The notes below the pieces were generated by a model. It did no database searches. It was not told the DNA's origin and was given only the letters and a program-made list of their open reading frames with translations. A stretch of DNA of 16,343 bases from Syntrophomonas sp. UBA5432 (lineage in GTDB: Bacteria; Bacillota; Syntrophomonadia; Syntrophomonadales; Syntrophomonadaceae), in assembly GCA_002424365.1 (NCBI GenBank), contig DIRQ01000079.1:1-16343 (forward strand), in the 5' to 3' direction. Positions 13,901 to 16,343 of this stretch are shown one piece after another. The first letter of the stretch is position 1. Every line of letters begins with the position of its first letter. The position numbers were made by a program, and so were the translations under genes.

Positions 13901-16343
13901 ATTTCACCAGTACAGCGTCATCTATACCGAAGAAGTAGAGGTAACTTTCTTTAACTTTTTTGCCCTGGATAGTTTCCAGGGCTTCTTTATATAGTGTTAA
14001 CTGAGGTTGGTAAAAACTTATTAACTCTTCTCTATTATCTTCAGTTATATAATCAGTTTTATAATCTACCAGTACGATTTCATCCCCTTCATAGAAAAAG
14101 AGATCAATAACCCCCTGAACCAGCAGCTTTTCATCTGGGATGATGGTATCATCCATTATTTCAGCAGCTAAACGTAATTGGTTAAAGGGCACTTCCCTTT
14201 TCACTTCCCGGGCATTAAGTATCCTTTGCCCCAGAGGTGAACTGAAGAAACGATATATTTTAGTGGTATTTACGGTCTTAGCTTCATCTTCCAGCAGCAT
14301 CTCCTGCTTTACCATCATTTCTACCTGCTGACAAATAGCCTTTTGATCCTTAACCTTATTAAAATCAAGGTGCTGCAGGACAAAATGCATTATACTACCT
14401 TTCTGGGCTGACGTTAAATCTTGCACTCCTTCCACAAAACGCGGCCGGATAAGCTGTGCAGACATTTCTATTCCCATTAATGCCGGGTCTACCAGTCCCT
14501 TTTGAATCTGGGAAACGGAAACCTTGGAGGGAATCCTTTCCGCTTGCTCAAATGGATATTGCCAGTCCAGGCGCTGTGCTATCAGTTCAGAATCACTACT
14601 GTTCTTATGCTCTTTTACCTGGTTGTGAAAAGCATTAAGTAGATTAGCCATTTTTGCATCACTAATACCAATATCGCTGCGCTTAAGGATTTTCACCTGC
14701 CATCGGGAGGGATTATTTTGCAGATCCTCCTCAGTCCAGGAGACCTCTGATAGTTCCCGCAAGGGAGCCCCGTCAGGGTGGCGCATTAGAACCGGGCCAA
14801 TCCAATCCAAAGGGTTCTTGCCCCGGGCCAAATTAAATGGGGTGGGCATATGGCTCCATTTTTGGGTACTATTTTGCACGTCTCTTACCGAACCTATCAT
14901 TATCAATTTATGTTGGGGTCGGGTACAGCCCACATAGAGTATGCGCAATTCCTCAGATAAGTTCTCCAGGCGGATTTTATTCTTAATGCTGATACGGGCT
15001 ATGGTTTCATTATAACCACGCAGGTCGGGGTTGACATACCTGGGCCCGATGCCTAAATCTTTATGAAATAATATCCGCTCGCGGCTGTCACTAAAGTTAA
15101 ATTGCTTACCTAAACCGGCCAGAATCACTACCGGAAATTCTAGCCCTTTGCTACGGTGAATACTCATAATCCGAACCAGATTTTCGTTTTCACCCAAAAT
15201 CCGGGCTACTCCCATATCTCCACTACGGGCCTGAATCTTATCCACATATTTAATAAAATTAAACAAACCTTTTATGGAGGTTTCTTGAAACTGGCGAGCT
15301 CGATCCAGCAAGGCCTTCAAATTAGCCTGACGCTGCCGTCCCCCCGGCATGGCTCCAACATAGTAAAAATAGCCGGTTTCCTGGAGTAGTTTCCAGATAA
15401 ATTCGTCCATAGGGAGATAGCGGGCCTCTTTCTTCCAGCGGGTCAAGTTCTCTATAAATTGCTGTATTTTGTCTTTAAGCTCATTATTATTTTGAATCAG
15501 GTAGGCTTCCATGGCTTCATAATAGCTCTTGGCCTGACTCTGTACTCTTATTTCAATTAGTTCATCAATGGTAAACCCGGTCATGGGAGAACGCATGACA
15601 CTTAATAAAGGAATATCCTGGCGGCGATTATCAATAAGGCGAAGAAGATTAAGTACCAGGGCAATTTCGCCGGACTCAAAATAACCACCAGTCAGGTCAG
15701 CATAAACCGGTATACCCTCAGCAACGAAAACATCCCAGAAGGTGGTAATAGAGTTACGGGTACTGCGCATTAAAACCACCATATCCCGGTACTCCAGGGG
15801 GCGATAGTCTTTTCTTTTATGATCATAAATTGGTTGACCCAGTAGTTCCTTAATTTTACCTGCTGCTAATCGGGCTTCTATTTCGACATCTCCCGCCTGA
15901 GCCAATTCATCATCTTCTTCATTTTCCCGATTCTTATCAATCAGGCAGACCTCAATGGGCCAATCTTCGGTATCAGCATTTTTCAGTCCGGGATAAAGGG
16001 CAGCCTTGGTGTCATAGGTGATTTCCCCCAGATAAGGGGACATTATATGAGTAAAAATATAATTAGCCCCATTAAGGATTTCCTTCCGGCTGCGAAAATT
16101 AATACTCAAATCAATACGCTGCTTTAGTTTCCCATCAGAATTCTGAAACTCTTTCATCTTATTAATAAATAAAGTCGGATCAGCCAGACGAAAACGGTAT
16201 ATACTCTGCTTAATGTCGCCTACCAAAAAAATATTATTATCCCGTTTAATACAATTTATAAGAGTCTCTTGTACCTCATTGCTGTCCTGGTACTCGTCAA
16301 CAAAAATATATTGGTATTTTTGCCGGTAATCATCGGCAGCATC
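13881..16343 (-). CDS. addA: ATP-dependent helicase/nuclease subunit A (3' part; 5' end outside window)
   Basis: The last 820 codons of AddA; the frame is open to the right edge, so about 400 N-terminal residues including Walker A are missing, given the usual length near 1,200. With AddB it forms the Gram-positive counterpart of RecBCD, unwinding and resecting double-strand breaks for recombination. Visible UvrD/RecB-type helicase motifs in order are FVDEYQDSN (motif II, fragment residues 14-22), VGDIKQSIYRFR (III), LSINFRSRKEIL (IV), RIMSIHRSKGLEFPVVILAG (V) and ELRILYVGCTRPQHKL (VI). The C-terminal RecB-like nuclease domain keeps GVID (D746) and DYKTD (760-764). addB is expected upstream, beyond the window. 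The apparent start at 16226 is an internal TTG (Leu), not the gene start. Confidence 0.96.
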   Translation of the reverse strand, partial: DAADDYRQKYQYIFVDEYQDSNEVQETLINCIKRDNNIFLVGDIKQSIYRFRLADPTLFINKMKEFQNSDGKLKQRIDLSINFRSRKEILNGANYIFTHIMSPYLGEITYDTKAALYPGLKNADTEDWPIEVCLIDKNRENEEDDELAQAGDVEIEARLAAGKIKELLGQPIYDHKRKDYRPLEYRDMVVLMRSTRNSITTFWDVFVAEGIPVYADLTGGYFESGEIALVLNLLRLIDNRRQDIPLLSVMRSPMTGFTIDELIEIRVQSQAKSYYEAMEAYLIQNNNELKDKIQQFIENLTRWKKEARYLPMDEFIWKLLQETGYFYYVGAMPGGRQRQANLKALLDRARQFQETSIKGLFNFIKYVDKIQARSGDMGVARILGENENLVRIMSIHRSKGLEFPVVILAGLGKQFNFSDSRERILFHKDLGIGPRYVNPDLRGYNETIARISIKNKIRLENLSEELRILYVGCTRPQHKLIMIGSVRDVQNSTQKWSHMPTPFNLARGKNPLDWIGPVLMRHPDGAPLRELSEVSWTEEDLQNNPSRWQVKILKRSDIGISDAKMANLLNAFHNQVKEHKNSSDSELIAQRLDWQYPFEQAERIPSKVSVSQIQKGLVDPALMGIEMSAQLIRPRFVEGVQDLTSAQKGSIMHFVLQHLDFNKVKDQKAICQQVEMMVKQEMLLEDEAKTVNTTKIYRFFSSPLGQRILNAREVKREVPFNQLRLAAEIMDDTIIPDEKLLVQGVIDLFFYEGDEIVLVDYKTDYITEDNREELISFYQPQLTLYKEALETIQGKKVKESYLYFFGIDDAVLVKLDTEEH

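Noticed and set aside
16226..16343. AddA starting at the methionine-equivalent codon at 16226.
   Set aside because: That codon is TTG inside an open frame that continues to the window edge and encodes helicase motif II (VDEYQDSN).

Overview
The window looks like chromosomal DNA of an anaerobic, low-to-moderate GC Clostridia-type Firmicute. A syntrophic butyrate oxidiser of the Syntrophomonas type is my best inference. The reasons are AddA-type recombination, a YpmA-like DUF4264 protein, strong AGGAGG ribosome binding sites with many TTG/GTG starts, a 4-hydroxybutyrate/butyryl-CoA:acetate type CoA-transferase, an iron alcohol dehydrogenase and a DUF366 protein. No transposase, phage gene or CRISPR array is visible.

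Layout. (1) 1-66: the last 21 bases of a tRNA (probably tRNA-Trp) and its terminator. (2) 67-1952: a long non-coding stretch with a sigma-54-like promoter and a structured leader, then an iron-containing alcohol dehydrogenase and a strong bidirectional terminator. (3) 1959-3714: on the minus strand a 56-residue acidic protein and an MscS-family channel; on the plus strand a divergent 89-residue membrane protein whose ribosome binding site lies in a hairpin. (4) 3762-7703: a compact minus-strand cluster read ypmA-like, lepB, surE, small membrane protein, EF-G-like GTPase, with start/stop overlaps and a candidate promoter. (5) 7725-8318: a DUF366 protein, also minus strand. (6) 8319-10351: a 600-bp control region, a CoA-transferase gene and its terminator. 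(7) 10360-12462: a convergent sigma-54 activator with CBS, PAS, AAA+ and helix-turn-helix domains. (8) 12780-13817: a DUF2225 zinc-ribbon/TPR protein. (9) 13881-16343: the 3' two thirds of addA, running off the right edge.

The most interesting part is regulatory. The CoA-transferase gene is preceded by a -24/-12 element (TTGGCAT-G-N4-TTGCAA). About 210-280 bp further upstream lie three copies of a 16-bp palindrome, WTTGCA-N4-TGCAWN, spaced 53 and 21 bp apart, close to 5 and 2 turns of DNA. This is the usual arrangement for a sigma-54 promoter with enhancer sites, and a matching activator is encoded just downstream of the CoA-transferase. The alcohol dehydrogenase has a nearly identical -24/-12 element (TTGGCAT-A-N4-TTGCAA), also about 200 bases before its start codon. 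I infer a small sigma-54 regulon joining CoA-thioester exchange and alcohol/aldehyde redox to a sensor with CBS (usually adenylate-binding) and PAS domains. The promoter and site matches are read directly from the sequence; the assignment of this activator to these sites is inference.

Several genes needed start correction (ADH, lepB, DUF366, DUF2225). Three small genes were read by hand because they are short: 1959-2129, 7474-7653 and 8783-8869.
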